Assembly: GCA_009768925.2 (NCBI GenBank)
Contig: VHIT02000002.1
Location: 372,001 to 436,000, forward strand
DNA length: 64,000 nt
Reading direction: 5' to 3'
Source of the DNA: Cryptosporidium bovis
Taxonomy: Eukaryota > Apicomplexa > Conoidasida > Eucoccidiorida > Cryptosporidiidae
Each line of letters opens with the position of its first letter. The first letter of the stretch is position 1. This document shows, one piece after another, positions 1-9,888 of the stretch. The notes under the pieces were generated by a model. It saw only the letters and a list, made by a program, of their open reading frames with translations. It was not told the DNA's origin and did no database searches. The position numbers and the translations under genes were made by a program.

Positions 1-3000
1 CCATGTGGACATTTAACATTAGGAATAAAAGTTTCTTTGGCGTAACAACCCTCAACCGGACAAACCGGTTCTATTTCCCTTAAGCAATAAGAATTAAATA
101 AATCACATCCTTGTGGACAAGCTAAATGTGGTAAATGGTTTATTTTTTTTTCACAAGTTCCATTTGGGAGTTGTTCATATTGGTCTGGGCAGTCAATTGT
201 CGGGAAATATGATACTTTCTTTTCGCATTGATTATTCAAACATTCCTTAAATACATACTTAACGCACATGTCATTATTAAGAGAGTAGTCATTTGGGCAA
301 GATAAATTTGCAGGTCTTCTTTTTATAACTTCACATTTGTCGTTAGAGATTAAAGTCCCACTCTCACATTTGTATTTCGGTAGGATTGAGATGGTGATTG
401 AACAATTACCAGTGGCACATTCCTTTGGTATATCATGAATGCACTGATCACCAACAAGTTTGAATGGTTTTTCGCATTTTAATATCTTTGGTCCAGTTAC
501 AGTATTTTCGCATTGTTTCGTTCCAAAACTAAGTCTCTCACCTGGATCACATTTATACTCCAAAGGTTGTCTGTGTATCCTCTCACAATTATTTCCTGGA
601 CAAGTTTTCAATGTCTTTTCATGACACAAATGTCCTTTATCGGGATTCAGATAGTTCTGCCCCTCATCACAAATTCTGGTTGGTTCAATTGTGTGTTTAA
701 AAATACAAACTTCGTTTTCTATTTCATATCCATTTGGACATTCTGGTGAGGATTCTATGATATTATTAATGGTACAACCCTCTGGTGGGCAGTGTTTTCT
801 GGCCCTTTGTACGCAATTCCCATCTTCCATGAGATAACCTTCCGGGCACTCCAGCTTTGGAGGTAATCTCACTAACAAAACACACTTACCATCCTCAGTT
901 TTGCTGGAATTTCCAGGACAAGTATCAACCTTTTGAACCTCAACGATTTGGAAACAATTTTCCGGATCCTTTGAATGATCAGAACAAACTCTAGTCATTT
1001 TCGTGTGTTCTTTCCTAAGACACTCTTTTCCAATATTTACAGTTCCAATAGGACAAGTCACTTTTGCAGGCACGGCTTCTGTTCTAGAGCATGTTTTTGG
1101 GTTTCTTACAACCTCAGAACAAGTTCCATATGTACCACCACCGTTGGGATAATTCAAAACATCTGTATTCATAAAACCATATTTGCCACATGGAACTTGA
1201 ATAACGTTGACTTCAGAACAATCATACTCAACTATTTTTTGACATTGTTTAATCTCACTTAATGAATATCCATGTGGACATTCATATACAGCTGGTAAAA
1301 ACACTTCGGATACACAGGAGTCACCGACTCTGTTTCCTTTTAGGCATTTGTATTCAAGAGGTAGAGGCTTTTTAATAATACAAGAAGAACCGTTTCTGAA
1401 GGATCCCTCTGGACATTTGGCCTCAGGATCTGTTATTCTTAGTTCAACACAGTCTCCAAATTTGTTCTCTTTTGAATATCCCTTTGGACAGATAGAAACG
1501 GGGTTTGAAGTTCTAAAGCACTCATCACCATTATCCAAGAACCCCGGAGGACAGATTTTTGTTTTTCTTTCGATTTTGTGGCAGTTATTATCAGATTCAT
1601 CCAATCTATATCCAGTTGGACATGCTAATTCGACTTTAACCTTTGATTCTTTTGTGCAACTTTCATTTTTAAGAATGTAACCATCTGGGCAAATTATTCT
1701 TGGGTTCCTCTCTTTTATACACAAATTTTGATTTGTCGGATCCTCATCAAATCCAATTGGACACGTTTTTTGAAGATTCTCAACTTTGATACATTCATTA
1801 TTATCCATAAAAGCACTTGGTTCACTACAAAAAGCTTCGGCTGGTCTGGATATTAATTTTGTGCACTTTCCTGTCTCATTATTAAGGTTGTATCCTTCCA
1901 AACAATGTTTTTCAGGCGACTCATAAATCGAGCAATAGTCACCAGAATCGTATGAATTTTGTGGACATTTCTTCTTAACTCCGTTATTTGAATTCATAGT
2001 ACAAATTGATCCCATTAATTCCGAACCGGGAGGACAGATTGTCTTCGGACTTTCTAAAGTTGTTTCTTCACATTGCTGGTCAGTTAGAATTAAATTGTCA
2101 GGACATGACCTTTTGGGAGGTAGGAAAGTTGCGCATTCATCGTCACCCATTTCCTCATATCCTGGAGGACAGACTTTAACATTTGAAACATAACCAATGC
2201 ATGTTGAAGTGTATTCGTCAAGTCTTGTGTTTGCAGGACATACCATTGTTGGCTTTATTGTTAAAGTCTCCAAACAAGAGTGAGTCTCTCTATCATATTT
2301 TGATCCTGGTGGACAGTCCCAATTACCTTGTATTTTCTGAAAACAAGAACCACCACGAGAAAATGAATCTTCTGGACATTCTTTCTCGATAATGGTCTCG
2401 AATATACATAATCTTGTGTTCTCATCGAAATAAGACCCTATTTTCGGACAGGTAATTTCCGGATCCACAGAAACAGTGCTTAAACACACTTTGACTCCGT
2501 TCTGAATAAATTCCTCAAGTCCATTTGGACAAGAAAACACGGGATCTTGGTACTTAATGCATTTATTTTGTGTTTCTACATATCCAGGAGGACAAACTCT
2601 ATCAGAAATTGACTTGTCTGAAACACAAATATCACCCTCTAACCAACTATCTGGCGGACATACTAGTGTACTATTTACGTAGGTGGTTAATTTGCACAGT
2701 GTTCCAGTACCTGGAACTGTTATTGTCTGTATTTGACTATCTTTAGGACAAGATCGTTCTGGGTAGATCCATTTACCGCATTTATCGCTTCCAATTTCAT
2801 CAAATCCATCCGGACACTCCAACTTATCAATATCCTCTTTTACACAGATTCCAGCCTCAGAATCAAAAACAAAATAATCTGGACAGTTCACAAATGGACT
2901 TGTTACATTCCTTTCTAAACACAATTCAGAGGGAGTGTCATATATTAAAGGCTCTGGACAGGCTTTTAGTGGTTCCCTTGTGATTGCACATCCTTCTCCT

Positions 3001-3461
3001 AAATGAACACTCCCTGGGGGGCAAACGGGCCCTACTTCTTCCTTGTAAAGACACTTACCACTTTCCGGGTCCAGAACAAGTCCACTCGGACAAGTTATTT
3101 CCTTCTCACCAAACACCTCCATAACGCATTGTTTATCTTGCATAATAAAACCAGTAGGACAATCCTTTAATATGGGCTCAGCGGAGTAACATTCATCTCC
3201 CTTAGAAACATAACCTTCTGGACAAATTGGTATTTTTTGGGTTTCAATGGTGTGGGTGCAAACCCCATTTGTCAGTGAAAAACTTTCTGGACAAGTCTCG
3301 ACTGGAACTCTAATATATTGCGACGATGTATGTTCAAATAACTCACAAATGAACAGGGTCAGGAGAAACAAACCAATAGCTCCTGACCCTGAAGGAAATG
3401 TTAACATCTTTATATGCCTTTCTCTTAATTTTTCCACCCTTTTTTGAAGTCTCCTTCCCAT
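1..3461 (-). CDS. COWP2: Cryptosporidium oocyst wall protein (COWP family), C-terminus cut by window
   Basis: A single minus-strand frame appears open from an ATG at 3461 to the window edge, about 1153 codons with no stop noticed. The N-terminus is basic for 18 residues, followed by a hydrophobic stretch at about residues 26-38. A second ATG at 3407 (Met19) would give a more classical secretion signal and may be the true start. The rest is cysteine-rich: CPEGY, CPTGF, CPPGS, CPNG and similar motifs recur about every 30-35 residues, each followed by another Cys some 12-18 residues on. This is the type I repeat pattern of COWPs, disulfide-bonded proteins of the oocyst wall. The last codons in view are still repeat (KCPHG). 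Family assignment is firm. Member number 2 rests on remembered chromosome 7 gene order. It is transcribed divergently from ALG1 across 299 bp. Confidence 0.85.
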   Translation of the reverse strand, partial: MGRRLQKRVEKLRERHIKMLTFPSGSGAIGLFLLTLFICELFEHTSSQYIRVPVETCPESFSLTNGVCTHTIETQKIPICPEGYVSKGDECYSAEPILKDCPTGFIMQDKQCVMEVFGEKEITCPSGLVLDPESGKCLYKEEVGPVCPPGSVHLGEGCAITREPLKACPEPLIYDTPSELCLERNVTSPFVNCPDYFVFDSEAGICVKEDIDKLECPDGFDEIGSDKCGKWIYPERSCPKDSQIQTITVPGTGTLCKLTTYVNSTLVCPPDSWLEGDICVSDKSISDRVCPPGYVETQNKCIKYQDPVFSCPNGLEEFIQNGVKVCLSTVSVDPEITCPKIGSYFDENTRLCIFETIIEKECPEDSFSRGGSCFQKIQGNWDCPPGSKYDRETHSCLETLTIKPTMVCPANTRLDEYTSTCIGYVSNVKVCPPGYEEMGDDECATFLPPKRSCPDNLILTDQQCEETTLESPKTICPPGSELMGSICTMNSNNGVKKKCPQNSYDSGDYCSIYESPEKHCLEGYNLNNETGKCTKLISRPAEAFCSEPSAFMDNNECIKVENLQKTCPIGFDEDPTNQNLCIKERNPRIICPDGYILKNESCTKESKVKVELACPTGYRLDESDNNCHKIERKTKICPPGFLDNGDECFRTSNPVSICPKGYSKENKFGDCVELRITDPEAKCPEGSFRNGSSCIIKKPLPLEYKCLKGNRVGDSCVSEVFLPAVYECPHGYSLSEIKQCQKIVEYDCSEVNVIQVPCGKYGFMNTDVLNYPNGGGTYGTCSEVVRNPKTCSRTEAVPAKVTCPIGTVNIGKECLRKEHTKMTRVCSDHSKDPENCFQIVEVQKVDTCPGNSSKTEDGKCVLLVRLPPKLECPEGYLMEDGNCVQRARKHCPPEGCTINNIIESSPECPNGYEIENEVCIFKHTIEPTRICDEGQNYLNPDKGHLCHEKTLKTCPGNNCERIHRQPLEYKCDPGERLSFGTKQCENTVTGPKILKCEKPFKLVGDQCIHDIPKECATGNCSITISILPKYKCESGTLISNDKCEVIKRRPANLSCPNDYSLNNDMCVKYVFKECLNNQCEKKVSYFPTIDCPDQYEQLPNGTCEKKINHLPHLACPQGCDLFNSYCLREIEPVCPVEGCYAKETFIPNVKCPH

Positions 3462-3760
3462 ATCAATTTATTGATATCATTAAAGTAAAACAGGGAAAGG
3501 TATTATAAACAAACTGACACTCCTAATATGCATTTTATTTTGTAAAAACTTCATTTTTATGCACTTTTTTCTCCTTTTCGAAGATATATAATTTTTTACA
3601 TGTTCAATAAACAGTCAGACGAGACTAGTTTATGCGGTAATAAATATTTTCAGTGTGTAACTATAGCGGTACCTAATTTTTGATGATTAAAGGGCTGTAT
3701 TAGCGGGGAGATGAAAAATTTAACAAACTAAGTAACGATTTTCTAGAGGTGTGAGTTTGA
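3462..3760. promoter_or_regulatory. Divergent intergenic region between COWP2 and ALG1
   Basis: This 299 bp region separates two divergent starts, so it should hold both promoters. It is AT-rich but contains three short GC-core elements: TGCGGTAA at about 3633-3640, TAGCGGTA at about 3664-3671, and TAGCGGGGAG at 3701-3710. Similar GGCGG-like cores occur upstream of many other genes in the window. No ORF or RNA gene is visible. Confidence 0.4.
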
Positions 3761-5794
3761 ATGGAGTTACTTTCGCATGTTCTGGGTTCAATTTGGGTGG
3801 TCGTCTCTGGGTTTCTGCTTGTCATCGGTGCCGCCTTAGCTATGAGACTGCCAAATAGGAGTCTGGATGACTACAGTAAAAAAAGGGGTATTGCAGTGCT
3901 GGTAGTGGGTGATGTTGGTAGAAGTCCAAGAATGCAAAATCATGCTCTCTGTATTTCAAAAAGGTTCTGCTCAAGTGTGAGAAAGGAGGGGTCATACATT
4001 TGCAAGGGCAGGAGAGAGTGCGATAGTGATAAAGTGAACAACAATCATGTATATATAATAGGATATAATGAGAGCATTTGCAACTCATCTGTGTTAAGGG
4101 ATGAAAATATCACAATCGTGGATATTGGAAAGCCTTTGATGGAAAAATATAGGAAGCAACTTCCCTTGTTTATGTTTTTGCCTGTCAAAATAATTGAACA
4201 GTCTGGAAGAACCTTTTTAAGACTGCTAAGTGTTCCAAATCTAGGTGGAATAATATTGCAGGCTCCTCCTTCAATACCTGCAATTCCAATTTGCATCCTT
4301 GTTTCTTTGTTAAAAGGAGTTCCATTTGTTGTGGACTGGCACAATTATGGGCATACATTATTGATAAAGGAAAAACAAGGAACAAACGTCAAACCGAAGG
4401 GTATTGGATTCTTAATAAAGGCGATATACAAGAATATTCTTGTGAGAAGTTACAGATTCCTTGAATTCTACTTTGGAAGGTACTCCACAAGTTCTTTTTG
4501 TGTCTCCAAGGCAATGCAAAAAGATTTGGCCTTAAGAGGAATAAAAGCTTCAGTTTTGTATGACAAACCTAGTGAGGAGTTTACAAAAATAGATAGTATC
4601 ACAAAGAAGCACTTTGTTTTGTTCAAATATTTCGGATCAGAAATGAGAACAGGTTACCCAACTCAAGCTTCTAGCAAAAAATGTAGACTTGAAGCTAATA
4701 AAGATACTAGAGGTGGTGTTGCCTCTTCGGACTCGCCTTTGACGGACATTAGCGATGTTGTTTTCGGTGGGGAATGTGAAACTTCTACTTTAAGTAAATT
4801 ATTTGGTGGTAGTGGAAACAAGAGGGAGATAAATCTAATTAAGGGAACACCAAAAACAACCGAAACATGCAATTCACCTCCTTTGAAGATAAGTTTGACC
4901 ACAGTTGAATCTTCGTTGTTTTTGGAGAAAACAAATTTAAAAATAGAAGATGAAGATCTTCAAAAGGTTTTGGATATACTGAAAATCGAAACTTCTTTTA
5001 TAAATGAAAGTAACGAGAGTAGTTCTAACTCGGAGGATCGTTGCCTGGTTGAAATAAAAGAAGAGACTCCAATTTCGGAGCTTACTCTTAAAATCGGCCG
5101 CATAAAAGGTTCTTACAAACTCGAAATAGAAACTAAAATGAAAGAGGACAGGTCTTGTGTCTTGATAACATCCACAAGTTGGACTCCAGATGAGGATATT
5201 GACTTATTACTAGAAGGCCTTATATTGTATGATAAAGCTGTTGCTATTGAAAGAGCAAAAAAAAATGGAAAGCAAATAAGTGATACTCGTAAAGAAAAAA
5301 CACTTCCAAATTTGTTCCTGATTATAACAGGCAAGGGGCCAATGAAATCAGAGTGGATTAAAAAAGCCTCTATGACTGGAATGAGATATGTTACAATTAG
5401 GACTGTATTTGTAGAGGCAGATGACTATCCTAAGATTTTGGCTTCATCAGATCTTGGAATTTCATTGCACTATTCGTCTAGTGGGCTTGATCTCCCGATG
5501 AAAGTAGTTGATATGCTTGGGGCAGGTATTCCAGTCATCTCCTTCAGGTATCAGACAATGAATGAACTTCTTTACAATAACGGTGATCTAGATCTTTTTT
5601 TCGATAATTCAGACGAACTTTGTGAAAGACTAAAAGTATTGCTTACAGGGTTTGGGGATGTACAGAAAAAAGACTCCTATCCAACCTTAGGCTTAAAAAA
5701 AATAGCAAAACAGAACAATTCTAGGAAGCACAAAACTTTTATGCAGGAATGGAACGATAATGCGGCAACACACTTCGAGAATATGGTGATATAA
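3761..5794 (+). CDS. ALG1: ALG1, chitobiosyldiphosphodolichol beta-1,4-mannosyltransferase
   Basis: 677 aa from ATG 3761. ALG1 (GT33 family) adds the first mannose to GlcNAc2-PP-dolichol on the cytosolic face of the ER in N-glycan precursor synthesis. An N-terminal membrane anchor lies at residues 10-28. The N-lobe GDVGRSPRMQNHA motif is at 50-62, followed by a sequence reading VVDWHNYGHTLL near 187-198. The C-lobe has TSTSWTPDED near 469 and the diagnostic SGLDLPMKVVDMLGAG near 576. It is longer than the roughly 450-470 aa family norm because of a Ser/Thr/Glu-rich, low-complexity insertion between the two lobes (about residues 275-455). It ends 136 bp from the convergent TRAPPC3 gene. Call is confident. 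Confidence 0.93.
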   Translation: MELLSHVLGSIWVVVSGFLLVIGAALAMRLPNRSLDDYSKKRGIAVLVVGDVGRSPRMQNHALCISKRFCSSVRKEGSYICKGRRECDSDKVNNNHVYIIGYNESICNSSVLRDENITIVDIGKPLMEKYRKQLPLFMFLPVKIIEQSGRTFLRLLSVPNLGGIILQAPPSIPAIPICILVSLLKGVPFVVDWHNYGHTLLIKEKQGTNVKPKGIGFLIKAIYKNILVRSYRFLEFYFGRYSTSSFCVSKAMQKDLALRGIKASVLYDKPSEEFTKIDSITKKHFVLFKYFGSEMRTGYPTQASSKKCRLEANKDTRGGVASSDSPLTDISDVVFGGECETSTLSKLFGGSGNKREINLIKGTPKTTETCNSPPLKISLTTVESSLFLEKTNLKIEDEDLQKVLDILKIETSFINESNESSSNSEDRCLVEIKEETPISELTLKIGRIKGSYKLEIETKMKEDRSCVLITSTSWTPDEDIDLLLEGLILYDKAVAIERAKKNGKQISDTRKEKTLPNLFLIITGKGPMKSEWIKKASMTGMRYVTIRTVFVEADDYPKILASSDLGISLHYSSSGLDLPMKVVDMLGAGIPVISFRYQTMNELLYNNGDLDLFFDNSDELCERLKVLLTGFGDVQKKDSYPTLGLKKIAKQNNSRKHKTFMQEWNDNAATHFENMVI

Positions 5795-5930
5795 GATAGA
5801 ATGAGGTGATCAAAAAAACGAGCATTATGCTATCACTATTATAGTTTTGTAAGTAGAAAATACTACTAGTATTTAGTTAACACCAAATATACCTAATAAT
5901 CTATAATGAATTAGACCAATTATTTTATTT

Positions 5931-6557
5931 TTACTTGAATTCCTGATCGTCATCATCACAATCTTCCTCGTAGTCATCTTCATCTAAGAACTCTTCTTGG
6001 AGTTTTCCCTTGAATTCTAAAAGGATTTCGTTCTCTGAATCTCCCTTAAGAATATCTTTGGTAAAGCTGCAAACAACTTGGATTTGGAGTTGTTCCAAGG
6101 CACCTCTAATGACCCCACATATAATGTTACTGTAGTTAAGGGAAGAGCTATAGCAAGGAGGAAGCTCAACAAAGTCATTAAGTGGATTTTCACTGAAAAC
6201 CAATTTACATGAAGTTTCATTTGCATTCCAATCTCTCGTTTCAGCAGTAATTCCTAAGAACATCTTGAATCCGACACAAGCAATAACTTCCGCTGTCTCT
6301 CTGAAATTTTCACACTTAGAGACACCAGATTTAGCTAGAAATTCATCTACAAGACGAATTCCAATATTGTACCCTATCTTTTCGAGTTTCAAGTTTATAA
6401 GTTCTGCATTATCCAGATCCTTTACAAATTGGGCAACCAAACTCCCATACATCAGGGAAAAAACCTCCCCATTTATTTTCTCGGTCTTCTGAAAGGCTAG
6501 TTCCCCTAGTCTTAGGTAATCGGCACGCTTCTTTTGTTGGCTAAAAGAACCTGACAT
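5931..6557 (-). CDS. TRAPPC3: TRAPP complex subunit 3 (Bet3)
   Basis: 208 aa from ATG 6557. Bet3/TRAPPC3 is a core subunit of the TRAPP tethering complexes that activate Rab1/Ypt1 in ER-Golgi traffic. Similarity runs along the whole family length: a segment reading FSLMYGSLVAQ near residue 33, GYNIGIRLVDEFLAKS near 62, the conserved FRETAEVIA block and NPLNDFVELP. Cys82 aligns with the cysteine that is acylated in other Bet3 proteins. The protein has an acidic C-terminal tail of about 20 residues rich in Asp and Glu, which usual 180-residue Bet3 proteins lack. Convergent with ALG1, divergent from the UDP-sugar pyrophosphorylase. Confidence 0.95.
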   Translation of the reverse strand: MSGSFSQQKKRADYLRLGELAFQKTEKINGEVFSLMYGSLVAQFVKDLDNAELINLKLEKIGYNIGIRLVDEFLAKSGVSKCENFRETAEVIACVGFKMFLGITAETRDWNANETSCKLVFSENPLNDFVELPPCYSSSLNYSNIICGVIRGALEQLQIQVVCSFTKDILKGDSENEILLEFKGKLQEEFLDEDDYEEDCDDDDQEFK

Positions 6558-7308
6558 TTTGTCATAACTTTTATCTTTCAGTTGTTATTTCAAGAATAAA
6601 GGCGGCAATTTATTAATTTTAACGTAACTAAGTCATTTGATCTCCAAAATATAGGAGGTATGTACCCGGTACTATCCTCCCCCCCCCCCCCCCCCCCCCC
6701 CCNNCCCCCCCCCCCCCCCCCCCAATCTGTTCCTTCTAAATCTTATGGGCGACAGTTTCAGTTAAACTTCCATTCAATTGTTTTGTGTAGTTTTCACCTC
6801 TGAGTAGGAGTATATAGGCTTGAAGAATGATGGAAGACTGACTGACCATTTCTTGAATCTAAATGGAATGGGATTTTGTTTTAATAATCTAGAAAAAAGG
6901 GTTGCCCAGGTTAACATAAACACAACTATGACAATTCTTGCTAGGCTGATTAGGAGGAGGAGAAGATACTTTCATAAATGCATGTATTAGGAGAATTAGT
7001 GATGTTAAAACTCGAAATTCTCGATACAGCAACTTACTCTCCTAACTTCGAATACATGTTATCCTTTTTTTCAGGGAGTTTTCCCCGCTCATCCACAATA
7101 CTAATTTTCTTGAACAATTCAAAACTTGCGCAACACCCCTCTTTTTTTCAGTTTTGTTTCATTTTAATGACTCTTACTGTCATTAGACCCTTATGATTAC
7201 GGCTAAACTGAGTTGGGTGTATTTTGAGTTCTCTATAAAGCATTAATACTTTCTATTTTACTAGGGATTAATTGTACGTTATTATTGTTATTTTTGCTTG
7301 GATCAGTA
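6558..7308. promoter_or_regulatory. Divergent intergenic region between TRAPPC3 and the UDP-sugar pyrophosphorylase
   Basis: 751 bp between divergent starts. GGCGGCAAT at 6601-6609, close to the TRAPPC3 start, is one of the recurring GC-core elements. A long cytosine homopolymer with two undetermined bases is described separately. The short plus-strand frame at 6978-7196 has no recognisable similarity and I do not call it a gene. Confidence 0.35.
6679..6723. repeat. Poly-C tract with two undetermined bases
   Basis: A run of cytosines from 6679 to 6723 is interrupted only by NN at 6703-6704. Nothing similar occurs elsewhere in this AT-rich window. It may be a true G/C homopolymer of unknown length, or the join of two reads that each ran into a homopolymer. 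The length given here should not be trusted. Confidence 0.9.
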
Positions 7309-9192
7309 ATGGTGGTTACTATATCTTTAAACAAATCTGATGGAAGTGGGTCTTTGTTGAGTTTGGCTGAGTTAAGACAGATTTTGACCCAAGGAAATCA
7401 AGAGCACATTTTGTCTCTATTGGATTCAGGAAGTAGTTCAGATGTGGAAAGGCTCGTCTCGCAACTTAATGCATTGGACGCCTCGTGTATTGGTGGTGGA
7501 TTGGCTGGTTACATTGATAGAGCTAAAAAGTTGCTTAGAGAATCAAAAGAAGGTGTTAATCCAAGGGAAGGGTGCTATCCGGAGGTTCCAGACACACTAG
7601 AGTTGAAGGTTGGATCCGAGGACTTCATGAAATATGAAAAACTTGGGTTTAACGAACTTAAAAATGTTGCATTTGTATTGGTTGCTGGTGGTCTTGGAGA
7701 GAGGCTTTCTTTCGAAGGAATAAAAATTTCTATTGAACTCTCTAGTGTTTCCAATATCACATTTTTTGGGTTTTATGCAAGTTATATACTGGATTATGAG
7801 AATAGAATTTTGCGTGAATTTGGTGAAAATGTAACAATACCACTAATTATTATGACTTCTGACGATACAGACGCCAAAACAAGAGAATTTTTAGAAGTAA
7901 ACAATAACTTTGGATTGAAAAATGACCAAGTCTTTTTAGTGAAACAACTCAAGGTTCCTGCACTCATGGACTCAGATGCAAGAATAGCCCTTGATCCAAA
8001 AGATAATTATAAAATATTAACTAAACCTCATGGCCATGGTGACGTTCATAGTCTTTTACATGCTTCTGGATTGCTTTCTGAATTAAAAAACAAAGGGATA
8101 AGGTATTTAGTATTCATTCAAGATACAAATGCTCTAGTTTTTAACTCAGTCCTCCCAGTGCTCGGAGTTACCTCTAGTCATGATTATAAGATGAACAGCT
8201 TGACGATTCCGAGAGTACCTTGTGAGCCTGTCGGAGCTCTTTGTAGATTGGTTCTTCCAAATGGCTCAAAGGTCACGGTCAATACGGAATACAACCAATT
8301 AGATCCTTTATTAAAAAGCTCGGGGTTGGGTTCTGACTTTGCTGACGAAAAAACTGGTTATTCACCTTTTCCAGGAAATTCGAACGTATTGTTTATTGAA
8401 TTGAATAACTATGTCGAAACTTTAGACAGAACTGGCGGAGTTGTGCCTGAATTTGTTAATCCAAAATACGTTGACTCTTCCAAGACAGCCTTTAAAAGTC
8501 CAACTAGATTGGAATGCATGATGCAGGATATCCCATTTTTATTCCCAAATGGAACAAAAGTTGGTTGTGTTCAGATGGAAAGATGGGCTACTTTTTCTCC
8601 ATGCAAAAACAGCTTGGCTGAAGGAAGAGCTAAAGTGAAGGCTGGAGTTGCTACTGACACTGCATCAACTACGGAGAGTGAATATTATGCTTCAAATTCA
8701 CAGTATGTGCGCCTTGCTTGCATTTCGAATGGAGTTACTTGTAGAATTGAAGAAAGTGGAAGAGATCCGGTTATAGGTAAGGAAGATCAAAATTCACCAA
8801 TTCATTCAGAAATGATCTCTGGAATCCCAGTTCGAGTTGGAGCAATGCTAGTACTGCATCCTTCATTTGCAACTAGATTCTCTGATCTTCTTTATAGGAT
8901 TAAGGAAGGTCCGGTAATCATTTCAAAGAGTTCTTATGTTCATATTGAAGGCAATGTTGAGATCCATGGCAAATTCTTTGTTGATGGCTCTGTTAGGATT
9001 ATTGCGAAGAATGACTCAAAAATAATAATTAAGAACTTGGTTGTGAATAATAAAGGAACCGTTAGATACCCGATTGCTGAGGAAGATTTGGCTTCTGCTA
9101 CAAATAATCAAAAAATAAGAGGTTATGGTATAAGACATGAAGAGGTCAGGGATATCATTTCCAGTGAAGGTACCACAATTATTCAGGATTAG
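7309..9192 (+). CDS. USP: UDP-sugar pyrophosphorylase (USP type)
   Basis: 628 aa from the first in-frame ATG at 7309; the open frame extends 24 nt upstream only to a TTG. USP enzymes reversibly convert UTP plus sugar-1-phosphates to UDP-sugars and pyrophosphate. The pattern follows plant USP from end to end: GGLAGYIDRAKKLL before the catalytic core, VAGGLGERL at 125-133, KPHGHGDVHSL from 239, FIQDTNALVFNS, EYNQLDPLL from 327, SPFPGN near 352 and TRLECMMQD around 402. These blocks differ from those of UDP-GlcNAc pyrophosphorylase (UAP1/AGX), a name this locus may carry in databases. One oddity is Ser134 where plant USPs have Gly after the nucleotide-binding loop. It lies next to a kinase with a starch-binding domain. 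Confidence 0.85.
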   Translation: MVVTISLNKSDGSGSLLSLAELRQILTQGNQEHILSLLDSGSSSDVERLVSQLNALDASCIGGGLAGYIDRAKKLLRESKEGVNPREGCYPEVPDTLELKVGSEDFMKYEKLGFNELKNVAFVLVAGGLGERLSFEGIKISIELSSVSNITFFGFYASYILDYENRILREFGENVTIPLIIMTSDDTDAKTREFLEVNNNFGLKNDQVFLVKQLKVPALMDSDARIALDPKDNYKILTKPHGHGDVHSLLHASGLLSELKNKGIRYLVFIQDTNALVFNSVLPVLGVTSSHDYKMNSLTIPRVPCEPVGALCRLVLPNGSKVTVNTEYNQLDPLLKSSGLGSDFADEKTGYSPFPGNSNVLFIELNNYVETLDRTGGVVPEFVNPKYVDSSKTAFKSPTRLECMMQDIPFLFPNGTKVGCVQMERWATFSPCKNSLAEGRAKVKAGVATDTASTTESEYYASNSQYVRLACISNGVTCRIEESGRDPVIGKEDQNSPIHSEMISGIPVRVGAMLVLHPSFATRFSDLLYRIKEGPVIISKSSYVHIEGNVEIHGKFFVDGSVRIIAKNDSKIIIKNLVVNNKGTVRYPIAEEDLASATNNQKIRGYGIRHEEVRDIISSEGTTIIQD

Positions 9193-9888
9193 ATGTGATC
9201 TGACTCTTGTTACTAATTTTTATTGTAGTCATTTAACCTGCGTATTGAGGCTTTAAATATCCGACTTCAGTGATTTCTTTTTTGTCAATTTTCATTTGGT
9301 TATCGCGTGTATAAGTTTACTAAAATACAAATAATTGTTATTTGAAACTTATATTTTTTCAGTTTATATTATGGGGGTGGAGGATGGTACGGGTGATAAA
9401 AAAACCTCGTTAACCATTTGTTTAATGTTCATGTTGCCTCCATCTTTCACCGTCGCACCTTTCGTCCCCACCTCTCCCTTTCATATCCTCCTCTATAATT
9501 AGATTATTTCCCCGCATTCCTGCATTGTTTGGTATTTATGCTTTATTGCATGCATGTACTGAGCCGTCATTTAAACGGCACTTGGTCTGTGCATGATAAG
9601 TTGTTTACTTTGTGGCTCTACATGCGAATTATGCGGGGCCACTGACAATCAGGCGGTATATTTTGTTCAATGCAGATTACCACTAGGAACGGATTTTTGG
9701 GCAGTGTTTATAAAGAATTAAAAAAGGTGACAAATAAAAATATATACAAATAAATATATGTATTTATAGGTATTTAGATATATTTTTGTATATATTTTAT
9801 TCAATGTATATGCAGTTATGTGAAACACGGATAACATATATGCATATATACCTTTATATATAGATAAACAATAGGAGGGTTTGCAGGG
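9193..9888. other. Intergenic region upstream of the CDPK, with possible structured RNA
   Basis: 696 bp between two plus-strand genes. The middle part (about 9541-9720) is less AT-rich than its surroundings. It holds two inverted repeats: GCCGT 9563-9567 with ACGGC 9575-9579, and GTGGC 9612-9616 with GCCAC 9638-9642. An Sm-site-like ATTTTTGG follows at 9693-9700, with the GC-core AGGCGGTATA at 9651-9660 between. I could not match it to U1, U2, U4, U5 or U6 from their conserved cores. The last 150 bp before the kinase ATG is TATATA-rich. Confidence 0.3.

Noticed and set aside
6978-7196. 72-codon plus-strand frame
   Set aside because: Intergenic, no similarity, and the downstream gene has its own conserved start.
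9693-9700. Sm-like site as proof of a spliceosomal snRNA
   Set aside because: The flanking sequence lacks the U1, U2, U4 and U5 conserved cores, so only a weak candidate is reported.
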